DNA from: Prevotella sp. MGM2
Lineage (GTDB): Bacteria > Bacteroidota > Bacteroidia > Bacteroidales > Bacteroidaceae
Length of the DNA stretch: 64,000 nucleotides
Reading direction: 5' to 3'
Assembly: GCF_002933955.1 (NCBI RefSeq)
Contig: NZ_BEWW01000283.1
Span: 1 to 64,000, forward strand
Both the position numbers and the translations under genes were made by a program. Shown one piece after another: positions 8,055 through 16,004 of this stretch. Below the pieces are notes generated by a model, which ran no database searches, was not told where the DNA came from, and was given only the letters and a program-made list of their open reading frames with translations. The stretch's first letter is position 1, and every line of letters begins with the position of its first letter.

Positions 8055-8474
8055 TTAGAAAATTGGGATTTCTAATGGTTCCGGTATGTTAGGATCAACT
8101 TCTGCTTTAGGCTTTCTGGGCTTGCGAACCTTACGTTTTGTTTCTGTAGTCTCGGGAGCTTCAGCAGTCGCTTCTACGATTTCGGAAGTAACTTCCGGTG
8201 TGCCGGCTGCTACTTGCACATTGCTCTTCGGCCCATCAACTACAATGTCATCTTCATCATAGTAGTGAATAGCTAAACCATATACCTCTTGTTCACGGAC
8301 GGCTACACATCGACCACCCTTTCTACAGTTTTTCTCAACCTCCTGAGTGATGTACTTACAGCACTCAGCTATTGATTTATTGGGCTTTGCGTATATTGGA
8401 GCAAAAGTGGGATCTTCCTGAGCGTGTTTGTCAAGATAATCTTTTATTGCGGTTTCAAAAGATGTAAATTCCAT
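8055..8474 (-). CDS. pcfK-like: PcfK-like protein
   Basis: A 139-residue protein. The N-terminal about 85 residues (FETAIKDYLDKHAQEDPTFA, CCKYITQEV, AIHYYDEDDI) match the PcfK-like family pattern. They are followed by a flexible A/T/E-rich linker and a KRKVRKPRKPK basic patch. It pairs with the PcfJ-like gene 20 nt downstream, the usual arrangement for these families. Confidence 0.78.
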   Translation of the reverse strand: MEFTSFETAIKDYLDKHAQEDPTFAPIYAKPNKSIAECCKYITQEVEKNCRKGGRCVAVREQEVYGLAIHYYDEDDIVVDGPKSNVQVAAGTPEVTSEIVEATAEAPETTETKRKVRKPRKPKAEVDPNIPEPLEIPIF

Positions 8475-8486
8475 ATTATCAAATGT

Positions 8487-9011
8487 TTATAAGTTGAAGA
8501 AAAAGAATGTATATTTAGCGTTAGCTCTCATTTTTGTAGGTGAAGCCAACTGTCTGATTGCAAATTTGAAATTATTGGCTTTGAATGTGTGTTCAAAACC
8601 ATTTGGAGGTTCGTGATGAGTATATCGAATGTGAACTTTAGAATCAGTTATGACCTTATTAATTACTACTGGATTGATATTAATTTTACCTTTATGTTTC
8701 CAGCAATACCAGGTTACATCATCTGCTTGAAGCGATTTATAGTCATCAATTTTGATGAACCCATATTCACTCATTAACCTATTTGTTATATTCAATAAAT
8801 AATCTGGTAATGGGTCATTTGGATTCTTCTGTTTGCCATTATGAAGAGATTCAAAAGTAAGCAGAAAAGCCTGCATTATCCCTATCGAGGTAGTGCATTT
8901 ACTTAATTTATCTTTGCAATCTGATATAATTTGAGGTTCTGTTTTTGCAATAGCCTCATAATCCTTTGCCTGTAATAATTTACGGACATTGCTAAGATAT
9001 GAAGGTTCCAT
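8487..9011 (-). CDS. Hypothetical protein, 174 aa
   Basis: Starts MEPSYLSNVRKLLQAKD; helical N-terminal half, mixed C-terminal half ending in FFFFNL. It is located between the DGR-associated hairpin and the PcfK-like gene. No recognised domain and no membrane anchor except the hydrophobic tail residues. Confidence 0.7.
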   Translation of the reverse strand: MEPSYLSNVRKLLQAKDYEAIAKTEPQIISDCKDKLSKCTTSIGIMQAFLLTFESLHNGKQKNPNDPLPDYLLNITNRLMSEYGFIKIDDYKSLQADDVTWYCWKHKGKININPVVINKVITDSKVHIRYTHHEPPNGFEHTFKANNFKFAIRQLASPTKMRANAKYTFFFFNL

Positions 9012-9024
9012 AAGGAAGAGATTA

Positions 9025-9093
9025 AACCCCTTTATCCCTCACTCGCTCCGCTCGTAGTCGCTTCGCTCCAAGGGTTAAAGGGATAAAGGGGTT
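9025..9093 (-). other. Hairpin/cruciform downstream of VR2
   Basis: A perfect 15-bp inverted repeat (9025-9039 with 9079-9093) encloses a GC-rich loop built of GAGCG/AGCGA-type words. It lies 9 nt beyond the VR2 end on the coding strand. Hairpins just past the VR are known in the Bordetella phage DGR, where they promote retrohoming. The equivalent structure follows VR1 here with unrelated stem sequence but similar loop words, so function is a reasonable inference. Confidence 0.8.
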
Positions 9094-9098
9094 AAGGG

Positions 9099-9809
9099 TT
9101 AATGAAATGCTGCCACGGCACGGACGTAGTAGCTGCCCTGCACCTTATCGGCCCAGTAGAGGTAGCCGTCGTACAGGGCCAAGGTCCAAGCGCTCGTCGC
9201 CGAGGGCTCAGTAGATGACCAATACCAGCCATTCTTGATGCGGCTACCGCCGCTCAGTTCAATGGCGGCGTTGATTGCACGTTTATTGAGATAAATTAGG
9301 TAGAGTTCAGCGACTGACGGGATCCATTCATCATCTTTCAGTTCTATGCCGGTACCGATAGATTTAATATGTTCTGTATTAGACTTGCCATTCCAGTCAG
9401 CAACAGCATCATCGTATTCTGAGATGTACCCCTGATAGTTGCCACGGTCTTTCTGATTGGTGAGAGGTTGTTCCGGGTAATCTTCCAGATTGACAGCGAG
9501 AGCATGACTACCCATTACCACGCCGATACGTTCTACTTTCTGAGTAGGTGCATTACGTTTATCGTAATCAAACTTTTCAACAGAGCCATCTTCATAGATG
9601 TAGTAAACTCCATCATTCAGAATAGCCTGATGAGAGCCTTCTGTTTGTGCGATTGAGATTTTGATTTGCTCATCTTCCTTTTTGGTGGAGCTGAGAAAAT
9701 CATAAACTTCTTTGGCTTCATCACCGAAATCGCTGTAAAGAGCAAGTTTAAGTTTCTGCTCTGTGGGTAAGGAGGCGTAAATCTCCTTAGAAATTTCTTC
9801 TGAAATCAT
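9099..9809 (-). CDS. DGR variable protein 2 (C-type-lectin-like, remote target)
   Basis: A 236-residue protein. The C-terminal about 75 residues show the DGR C-type-lectin/DUF1566-like pattern: DDEWIPSVAELYLIYLNKRAIN, then GWYWSSTE, and the variable tail ending YYVRAVAAFH. The N-terminal part (1-150) is unlike the tail-linked target at 57485 and has no signal peptide or fibre motif. The last about 110 nt form VR2, which matches the TR at 59081-59194 except at TR adenines plus one 3-nt deletion. Unlike the classical arrangement, this target lies about 50 kb from the RT, on the opposite strand, inside an early-type module. Its role (ligand binding outside or inside the cell) is unknown. Confidence 0.88.
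   Translation of the reverse strand: MISEEISKEIYASLPTEQKLKLALYSDFGDEAKEVYDFLSSTKKEDEQIKISIAQTEGSHQAILNDGVYYIYEDGSVEKFDYDKRNAPTQKVERIGVVMGSHALAVNLEDYPEQPLTNQKDRGNYQGYISEYDDAVADWNGKSNTEHIKSIGTGIELKDDEWIPSVAELYLIYLNKRAINAAIELSGGSRIKNGWYWSSTEPSATSAWTLALYDGYLYWADKVQGSYYVRAVAAFH
9103..9212 (-). repeat. VR2, variable repeat of the DGR
   Basis: Reverse complement aligned to the TR: 110 nt against 113 nt. About 14 substitutions are visible, all where the TR has A (A to C, G or T). In addition the TR codon pair AAC AAC is represented by a single TAC, a 3-nt in-frame deletion. Non-adenine positions are identical. The N-residue positions of the TR become P, S, T, A, Y, Y, Y, A, G and Y. Confidence 0.93.
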
Positions 9810-9833
9810 GTTGGTTGTGAATTTAAGTTTATA

Positions 9834-10001
9834 TTATTTGCCTTTGCTCAGACATATAGCAAGTTTGTCTAAATCGTTGGTGCCGAAGTGATTTTTCAGC
9901 TCATTCACCACTGATGGTTTCTGAGCCTGAAGCAGTTTTTTGATAGTAGTGGGGTTGCCGCCTCGATATAGTTCAAGGCAGTTCATAGCTTGTACTGTCA
10001 T
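9834..10001 (-). CDS. Small hypothetical protein, 55 aa
   Basis: ATG at 9999-10001 and stop at 9834-9836; sequence begins MTVQAMNCLELYRGG. The pattern NPTTIKKLLQAQKPSVVNELKNHFG looks like a compact helical domain. It lies upstream of the second DGR target with 24 nt spacing, so it may be co-translated with it. Function unknown. Confidence 0.6.
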   Translation of the reverse strand: MTVQAMNCLELYRGGNPTTIKKLLQAQKPSVVNELKNHFGTNDLDKLAICLSKGK

Positions 10002-10075
10002 GTTAATAATTGTTTATAGTTGAATAGTCGCAGAAATGCGATTTCTTAGAATGTTACCTCGATTTTTAAGAGTTT

Positions 10076-10453
10076 TTAGGATTTGGATGCAATGGTTACG
10101 TCCTGCACATTTTCAGTTTCCGGGATCATGTCAATAATATATTCCAGATGACCATGTGCAACACTGGTTAATTCAGCTTCAGCATACCAATCATCTTTAG
10201 GGAACCCATAGATTTGCAACCAATCATCTTCAATAGCTACACGAACCACATAAAAGTCCTCATATCCATCCATATATCGAGTGGAAGCGGCAATTATAGG
10301 AGCATTGTTCTTTTCTTCATTGTTATAATCGCCATCCTCATTTTCGTGAATAAAAATATATTCACCACCATGAGCTTTGATGGCGGCTACCAGCTCATTA
10401 CGTGCTTGCTCATCCAATTTTTTGTGAAGAGCATAGAAATCTGTATGTTTCAT
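10076..10453 (-). CDS. Hypothetical protein, 125 aa
   Basis: Starts MKHTDFYALHKKLDEQARNE, a helical opening followed by a beta-rich domain (GGEYIFIHENEDGD, EDFYVVRVAIEDD). Similar architecture occurs in unknown proteins of Bacteroidales elements, but I cannot name a family. The ATG overlaps the stop of the 10450-10947 gene. Confidence 0.72.
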   Translation of the reverse strand: MKHTDFYALHKKLDEQARNELVAAIKAHGGEYIFIHENEDGDYNNEEKNNAPIIAASTRYMDGYEDFYVVRVAIEDDWLQIYGFPKDDWYAEAELTSVAHGHLEYIIDMIPETENVQDVTIASKS

Positions 10454-10947
10454 TTTTGGTAGTCTTTAATAGTCTTACGTTTAAGCTGAATATCTGCCGG
10501 CACACATTGCCAAAGTAGATTGTTTTGGCTGTAATCGCAATAAACAAAAAGGAATAGCTCAATCAATTCCGTTTCATCATCTAGAATTTCATAGAAATAA
10601 TCATAATGCCCATTGTCGATCAGCCACTGAGGAAAATCGCAACATAACCATTCACGCTTTACTTTGATGATGCCGACTTCTGTACTTTGAGGTGTGCTGT
10701 TGATTATGGCTATATGAATGTTGTTAGCTAACATATTTTGATGTTTTTCCCCCCATTCGCCAAGCACTCTGTGATTGACTGAAAGCGAAACTGGGGAATA
10801 GGGGTGGTATTCAAGATCTACAGTCTTTTGAAAAGCCAATTCCATAGCTTCTTTAGTTGAAAGACCGTTTTTCAATTCGACTTTGAAACATTGATCAAAG
10901 AATTGATTAAATACCCTCAACCATTCTTTATCGGTTAATTTTTTCAT
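10450..10947 (-). CDS. Hypothetical protein, 165 aa
   Basis: Starts MKKLTDKEWLRVFNQFFDQC. Overlaps both neighbours by ATGA-type junctions (10450 and 10944), which supports its reality. Contains CCDFPQWLIDNGHYDYFYE. No recognised domain. Confidence 0.72.
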   Translation of the reverse strand: MKKLTDKEWLRVFNQFFDQCFKVELKNGLSTKEAMELAFQKTVDLEYHPYSPVSLSVNHRVLGEWGEKHQNMLANNIHIAIINSTPQSTEVGIIKVKREWLCCDFPQWLIDNGHYDYFYEILDDETELIELFLFVYCDYSQNNLLWQCVPADIQLKRKTIKDYQK

Positions 10948-11174
10948 ATCGGTTCTTTAGTAAAGTATTTGACGATTTGATACTTTCTAATTGAGCCATC
11001 AGAATAATGAAGAGCAATGAAGTTGCGGGATTCTTCAATTATTACACCCGGACTTGTTGCGGTCTTAGTGTTCTTTATGGCATATAACTGGTTACGAGCG
11101 GCACAAACTGAACTGACTGCCATCCACTCACCAACAACCTTTCCGTTTTTCAATTCCTGAATACAGACTGTCAT
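10944..11174 (-). CDS. Hypothetical protein, 76 aa
   Basis: Starts MTVCIQELKNGKVVGEWMAV, a short beta-rich protein with conserved-looking aromatic and Ser residues. It is tightly packed, with a 3-nt gap to the upstream gene and overlap downstream. Unrecognised. Confidence 0.7.
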   Translation of the reverse strand: MTVCIQELKNGKVVGEWMAVSSVCAARNQLYAIKNTKTATSPGVIIEESRNFIALHYSDGSIRKYQIVKYFTKEPI

Positions 11175-11177
11175 AAC

Positions 11178-11777
11178 TTAAAAAACTGTTTTAGGAGTTT
11201 CGCCCATCAAATCTACTGCAAGACCGTTAGGACAAAGTTCATCGAACCAATGCCATATATCGAACCGGGATGTGCCGGCTTCCCAAAAGTAAAATGGCTG
11301 CTCTATCTCATCTTCAGAATTGATTGGGGTATCGGCAAACTTATCCCACATCTCCTGAAGTTGAAACAGGCAGGGATGTTTTTCTATGCTGGCTTTTATT
11401 TTTGCCAGTATGTATGGACTCCGAGGGGCATCGGGGTCAAAGAAATCCATAGATTCAGGGAAAGTAGGCTCTCTCATATTGTTTGCCGCCTCCCAATATC
11501 TCGTCAACCACCAAGGCTCCATGCCAAATCTGGCTTCATGATATTCCAGAACAACCATAAATTGACGGATAGGACAATCTGCATCTTCCATACGGTAGTA
11601 ATGACCGCCAGGCCCATCACAGTCCCTACTGTAATGACCGGGGATTTTGCAGTCAGCAATCCATTCGCCCCATTCATTCTGGCGAACAGCGATTACCTTA
11701 CCACCCCAAGGGAAATAACTCAAAGTGCTATTCATCTGCTTTTCAACCAGCTCTTTTGTGATTTCTTTTGTAACCAT
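11178..11777 (-). CDS. Hypothetical protein, 199 aa
   Basis: The start MVTKEITKELVEKQ (ATG at 11777) is chosen over an upstream non-ATG start. It contains a Cys/His/Gly-rich segment (CKIPGHYSRDCDGPGGHYY) that could bind metal, and a Trp-rich C-terminus. No recognised family. Confidence 0.72.
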   Translation of the reverse strand: MVTKEITKELVEKQMNSTLSYFPWGGKVIAVRQNEWGEWIADCKIPGHYSRDCDGPGGHYYRMEDADCPIRQFMVVLEYHEARFGMEPWWLTRYWEAANNMREPTFPESMDFFDPDAPRSPYILAKIKASIEKHPCLFQLQEMWDKFADTPINSEDEIEQPFYFWEAGTSRFDIWHWFDELCPNGLAVDLMGETPKTVF

Positions 11778-11787
11778 AATTTTAATA

Positions 11788-12471
11788 TCAATGCAGTCCC
11801 GTATTGGCTTCTTCCTTATCACGCCATTCCTCCCACTCCTTATTGGCTTCGTCTGTGATTGGGATAAGATTCATTGTATCTCGTGAGCAACTAAGCTCTT
11901 CATAGATTTGTTCTGCCATATTCCAGTCACCATCATTGTAAATAGATTCTCCGGATTTCAAGCAATAAAGATACCACAACACACATTCCAGATAATTGGT
12001 ATTGTCAGGATCTAATATAGCCCCATACCAATATTCTATATCGTTGCTCATGAAACTCCAGAAACCAGGGCGATCTGAATGATTCTCTTTAATGATTTTG
12101 GCAAGTTCGGTTGTATATTCCGGCTGGCTCATCAATGAAGAAACCTTTTTAACAAACCCATCCCAGTCACCAACTTCGACAAAACAGATAACCTGATCTG
12201 TAGTGAAATTATATTCTCTGGGGGATTCAACGGATTCTGATGTTAACTCCATTTTGAGACCGAGCTTATCGTTAAGCTCACTGATATACATCTCAGCAAA
12301 CTCTTTGGCGACCTCAGACCGATACGATTCCGGAAGTTCCCAATCGTCAAGATGCTTAAAGCCTTTATACAGCTCATAAAGTTGGTCTCGCTGGTCGGAC
12401 TCTATGTATCTTTCATCAAAAATTGTTTCATAGAATCCGGGGAAACTTTTGACGCAAATTGAAGTTTTCAT
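11788..12471 (-). CDS. Hypothetical protein, 227 aa
   Basis: Starts MKTSICVKSFPGFYETIFDE. Acidic and helical with several W/Y-rich segments (FWSFMSNDIEYWYGAIL). No known domain. It is the first of a block of acidic genes extending to 16 kb. Confidence 0.72.
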   Translation of the reverse strand: MKTSICVKSFPGFYETIFDERYIESDQRDQLYELYKGFKHLDDWELPESYRSEVAKEFAEMYISELNDKLGLKMELTSESVESPREYNFTTDQVICFVEVGDWDGFVKKVSSLMSQPEYTTELAKIIKENHSDRPGFWSFMSNDIEYWYGAILDPDNTNYLECVLWYLYCLKSGESIYNDGDWNMAEQIYEELSCSRDTMNLIPITDEANKEWEEWRDKEEANTGLH

Positions 12472-12483
12472 TGTTGTCTTGTG

Positions 12484-12810
12484 TTATTTAGCATGGTCGT
12501 TATGCCAATCAATTTCTGTTTCAGTCGCTTCCCTATAAAGCAAGAAACAACCGCCTATGGTAGAATTGTAAAGAAGAGTGTAAGTACCATTTTCATCGGC
12601 ATACCTTGTATCTCCCATTTTGGCAATCATCGGCTCTTCAGCAGTAAGCTCATTCTCTTCATCATCCCAATCACTAAGATAGTCAATGACCGGCTGGGCA
12701 TTGCCTTCACAATACCAAGTCCTAAGCCCACTGAATACAGCCTCAATTCGATTGTAATCCTCATCGGAACTTTGCACGAATCTAACTGTGGAGTATAGTT
12801 TCTTTTCCAT
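12484..12810 (-). CDS. Hypothetical protein, 108 aa
   Basis: The ATG at 12810 (MEKKLYSTVRFVQ) lies 5 nt after the stop of the upstream gene; an earlier non-ATG start would overlap that gene. Acidic, beta-rich. Unrecognised. Confidence 0.7.
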   Translation of the reverse strand: MEKKLYSTVRFVQSSDEDYNRIEAVFSGLRTWYCEGNAQPVIDYLSDWDDEENELTAEEPMIAKMGDTRYADENGTYTLLYNSTIGGCFLLYREATETEIDWHNDHAK

Positions 12811-12815
12811 AATAC

Positions 12816-13277
12816 TTATTTTTTCTCGCCACATTCACGTTTAGCATTAGGATTGGTGGTGTACCAGTCCACATAATCCCAGCCGGTACCGAAGTGGGTT
12901 ACGCAAAGGATATAGCAGTCAAGCAAATCACTGTAAGTGAAAAGCAACCCAAAAGTTTTTGTGAGATATTCTACATCCCACTTAGAGCAATCGGTAATGT
13001 ACCACTGATAGATTTCTACTTGATCTTCGCCTTCATCACAATCTTCACACACCATATTAGGTCCACGCTGCACCATTTCACCGCCACATTCCGGACACTT
13101 AGGTTTGATTTCTTCGCCCTCTTCATCATATTCAGGTTCATACTCCAAATCGACGATAGGCTCAAAATTATCCCACACAGAATCATCTATCTCAGGGATA
13201 TTATTGCAGAGCACCAGTGCATTGTTGCACCATTTTACGGCGACTGCATAATTGGTGTGATATAATTCTTGCTTCAT
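12816..13277 (-). CDS. Zinc-ribbon hypothetical protein, 153 aa
   Basis: The start MKQELYHTNYAVAVKW overlaps the upstream stop (ATGA at 13274-13277). A clear zinc ribbon (KCPECGGEMV and MVCEDCDEG) sits in an acidic context. The rest is unknown. It may mediate protein or nucleic-acid contacts. Confidence 0.75.
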   Translation of the reverse strand: MKQELYHTNYAVAVKWCNNALVLCNNIPEIDDSVWDNFEPIVDLEYEPEYDEEGEEIKPKCPECGGEMVQRGPNMVCEDCDEGEDQVEIYQWYITDCSKWDVEYLTKTFGLLFTYSDLLDCYILCVTHFGTGWDYVDWYTTNPNAKRECGEKK

Positions 13278-13876
13278 TGCTGTTCTGATTTTTTGTGTTT
13301 GCACATCATTTCTTTTCGGAATTGCTCTTTTGTTGGGAAGTCAGTCAGATTTTCGTGACCATTGTCATCTTCAAAGAGTGCTTCCATTAATTCAGATGCC
13401 TCAACTGAGATGAGATAATTGAAGCATCGTTCCCCAAGCCATTCAGGATAATCATAAGCCTCAGTAATCTCATCCGCTTCTTTATCCGTGTCAACAAAAT
13501 CACGATAATCACCATCGAAGCAATTCTCATAGAGATAAATTATGCTATTATAACCCTCATCAGCTTTGACTTTCTGAATGAAGTTGACGAACCAGTCTTT
13601 GACATATTCTTCAAGCTGGTCATCATCGAGATAATCTGGGTCGTGTTGACGGTCAAAATCCTCTTCATCTTTGTATCCGAGATGTTGAGCAAGTGTGTCA
13701 AAATCGAACCAGAACATATCATTGATTGCGCCATCCGTCCACCCATCAGCAGGCTCGATTTCCTCAAGAAATTCCTCGATACTATCAAGTTCATCGGGGG
13801 AGCAATTATCTGCGCGGTCTTTGCCTCCACTCCAAAATTTGAAGTTACGGAGGCTTTCTTCAACTATGTATTTCAT
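13274..13876 (-). CDS. Hypothetical acidic protein, 200 aa
   Basis: Starts MKYIVEESLRNFKFWSGGKD and is extremely acidic (EEFLEEIEP, DDDQLEEYVKD). Proteins with this N-terminal pattern recur in Bacteroidales mobile elements, but their function is unknown to me. Acidity could suggest a DNA-mimic or inhibitor role, which is speculation. Confidence 0.75.
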   Translation of the reverse strand: MKYIVEESLRNFKFWSGGKDRADNCSPDELDSIEEFLEEIEPADGWTDGAINDMFWFDFDTLAQHLGYKDEEDFDRQHDPDYLDDDQLEEYVKDWFVNFIQKVKADEGYNSIIYLYENCFDGDYRDFVDTDKEADEITEAYDYPEWLGERCFNYLISVEASELMEALFEDDNGHENLTDFPTKEQFRKEMMCKHKKSEQQ

Positions 13877-13882
13877 TGCTGA

Positions 13883-14266
13883 TTATATCAAACTGTTTTT
13901 ATTACCTTTAGTGTAAAAATTTCGATACCAACAGTTCATTTCAAATCCACTGGGAACATCACCAGGCATGGAAATAAAATAAAGTCGTTGCTCCACCTTT
14001 AAGACCCACCCCCATTCCATACCACGATAAACACCACACCTTTCATTGTACATTTCCCAATTAAAGGTATGAAAAGGAAGAGCGGGAATCTCTTGTTTAT
14101 CCTTATTAAGATAATATTTAGGCTGAGGTGTCACCATCCAGCCATATTGATGTCCTTTTGGCACAAACTCAAAGGCATCTTGCGCTTTTGCCTCTAAAAG
14201 ATATTCAAAAATCTCATAAAGTGCATCAGCCACAAATTCATAATCACCAATTATAATGGTTCTCAT
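13883..14266 (-). CDS. Hypothetical protein, 127 aa
   Basis: Starts MRTIIIGDYEFVADALYEIF, followed by an aromatic-rich region (WEMYNERCGVYRGMEWGWVL). No domain recognised. Separated by 3 nt from the upstream gene and 6 nt from the downstream gene. Confidence 0.7.
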   Translation of the reverse strand: MRTIIIGDYEFVADALYEIFEYLLEAKAQDAFEFVPKGHQYGWMVTPQPKYYLNKDKQEIPALPFHTFNWEMYNERCGVYRGMEWGWVLKVEQRLYFISMPGDVPSGFEMNCWYRNFYTKGNKNSLI

Positions 14267-14269
14267 CTA

Positions 14270-14737
14270 TCAATCGTTTTTGAAGTGATGAAAGAAACAT
14301 CCTGATTGCTTACCCTCAACAATTCCCAACTTTTTCATAACTTCTTCATCAAAAAGAAAGCAAAGCGTGATTGTTTCGTTGGTATTCAGACGGAGTGAAT
14401 CGACAAGCGCCATACCATAGTGCTTCAATTCATTCCATCCTTGTTTCTTCAGGATTTTGAAGTAATTGGCTTCATAGTTGCCACTGGTCCACATATTGTG
14501 CCCGGGTGTTGTGTGAAACTTTAGATTTTCACAGCCGGCAGGAACGTAGCTGCATCTGAATGAAATATCCTCGATATTGAGAGACACATTCAGAGATGTC
14601 TTTGTGTAAAAACTAATGTCGAGTGTGACCTTTTTGTTGCGAAGGATTGCAGCTTTCAAGTCATCTTGACTTCGCCCAACACAAAAACCTGTCACATAAG
14701 TTTTAGGTCGTTGAACGATTTCAATATTAAAGTTCAT
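14270..14737 (-). CDS. Hypothetical protein, 155 aa
   Basis: Starts MNFNIEIVQRPKTYVTGFCV; beta-rich. Its ATG overlaps the stop of 14734-15012. Unrecognised. Confidence 0.7.
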   Translation of the reverse strand: MNFNIEIVQRPKTYVTGFCVGRSQDDLKAAILRNKKVTLDISFYTKTSLNVSLNIEDISFRCSYVPAGCENLKFHTTPGHNMWTSGNYEANYFKILKKQGWNELKHYGMALVDSLRLNTNETITLCFLFDEEVMKKLGIVEGKQSGCFFHHFKND

Positions 14738-15012
14738 GGCGTTTCGATAAAGAAGATTGGATACTTGCCCAATTCAGAGCAGCAGTTGTAATTGGTGAAG
14801 CTGATGACATCGCTATCAAACGAATCTCCCCACCATACAGCGTGTTCTTTATTAAGCGGATAAGGAGTAACCCAAACTCCATCGACATTGCAGAGGCAAG
14901 GGAGCAGATAAACTGTCTCCCCTGCATCATATCGTTTGCGAACTTGTGTTTTGTTTATTTGCTTGATTTTCTTTTTCAAGCTGTTTGAATAGATTGGAGT
15001 TGAATATCGCAT
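14734..15012 (-). CDS. Hypothetical protein, 92 aa
   Basis: Starts MRYSTPIYSNSLKKKIKQIN; a basic N-terminus is followed by a beta-rich part with ETVYLLPCLCNVDG. The stop overlaps the next ATG. Unrecognised. Confidence 0.7.
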   Translation of the reverse strand: MRYSTPIYSNSLKKKIKQINKTQVRKRYDAGETVYLLPCLCNVDGVWVTPYPLNKEHAVWWGDSFDSDVISFTNYNCCSELGKYPIFFIETP

Positions 15013-15015
15013 AGG

Positions 15016-15993
15016 TCAATCAGTCCAGAACATTCCACAATAAGGACAGCTCCAGCCACATGGATAGCTATTGGAGTATTTGATATCACGGTGTCGATTC
15101 ATGTCCGTATCACCATAAGTGCATTTTCCTGCTTGGAATGTTTCGTTATACTTCTGTTGTTTTTCACGTTCCTGACGAAGCGGTTCGCTATCCACATGGA
15201 TGGTATCGGATTTAAGAACTTTCTCAAATGTCGGGGTTTCACAATGCGAGATACCACAATCATCGCCGAAAATTTCTTCAAATCCATAATGATCCTCATC
15301 TGACATGCCTAATAAGGCGCGGTCAAAATCATATTCCACATCGAGTTCAACGTCATCCTCGAAATCACCACTACCATTCACGGTGTCGATAATCACTACA
15401 CGGAATTTACCTTTGAACTTGATGGTTTTGAAGTCCTCGTTAGCACTATCCCAACCATTGCCGGTCAATAATGTCATCAGACCAGCCGGGAAATAAATGC
15501 GAAGGCTTCCACCATAGGATGCGTTATAGTAGATTTTTGCGATTTTGTCTCTCATCGGAGAGTCCTTGGCAATCTTGAGCTGCTTGCAGATAGCGTCGAT
15601 TTCCTCTTCCTGCTCTTCTTCATCAGCTCCGAATGGCTCATCCACGTCATAACCAAGATCGAAATAACAGTGAAGGTCTGATGTGTTGTTTATGAGGTCT
15701 TCGATTGGGGTGCTGGTATCCTTGTCACGAATAGCTTCAAGAATTTCATCTCTCCAATCATCATCCCATTCTATATCGTCATTCTCCATCGCTTTCTGCA
15801 TCTCCTCCAGATATTCTCCTTCAGGAAAATCCCACCAATCATATACCGATTCACTCAGAGGATAGAGATTGTTGTCAGTAATGCACTTGCGAAGAAGCTT
15901 GCTATTGTTATCGAGACTATCGTTATAGCCGACATAGTAAAGGCTAACATACTCAGGAATGTATGGCTCCCAAGGTTTTATTTCATCGCTCAT
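15016..15993 (-). CDS. Hypothetical acidic protein with C-terminal CPYC, 325 aa
   Basis: The ATG start gives MSDEIKPWEPYIPEYVS. A large, strongly acidic protein whose C-terminus ends in a cysteine cluster (CGWSCPYCGMFW), probably a zinc knuckle. No enzyme motif seen. Part of the acidic gene block 11.8-16 kb. Confidence 0.75.
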   Translation of the reverse strand: MSDEIKPWEPYIPEYVSLYYVGYNDSLDNNSKLLRKCITDNNLYPLSESVYDWWDFPEGEYLEEMQKAMENDDIEWDDDWRDEILEAIRDKDTSTPIEDLINNTSDLHCYFDLGYDVDEPFGADEEEQEEEIDAICKQLKIAKDSPMRDKIAKIYYNASYGGSLRIYFPAGLMTLLTGNGWDSANEDFKTIKFKGKFRVVIIDTVNGSGDFEDDVELDVEYDFDRALLGMSDEDHYGFEEIFGDDCGISHCETPTFEKVLKSDTIHVDSEPLRQEREKQQKYNETFQAGKCTYGDTDMNRHRDIKYSNSYPCGWSCPYCGMFWTD

Positions 15994-16004
15994 AGTTATA
16001 AGTG

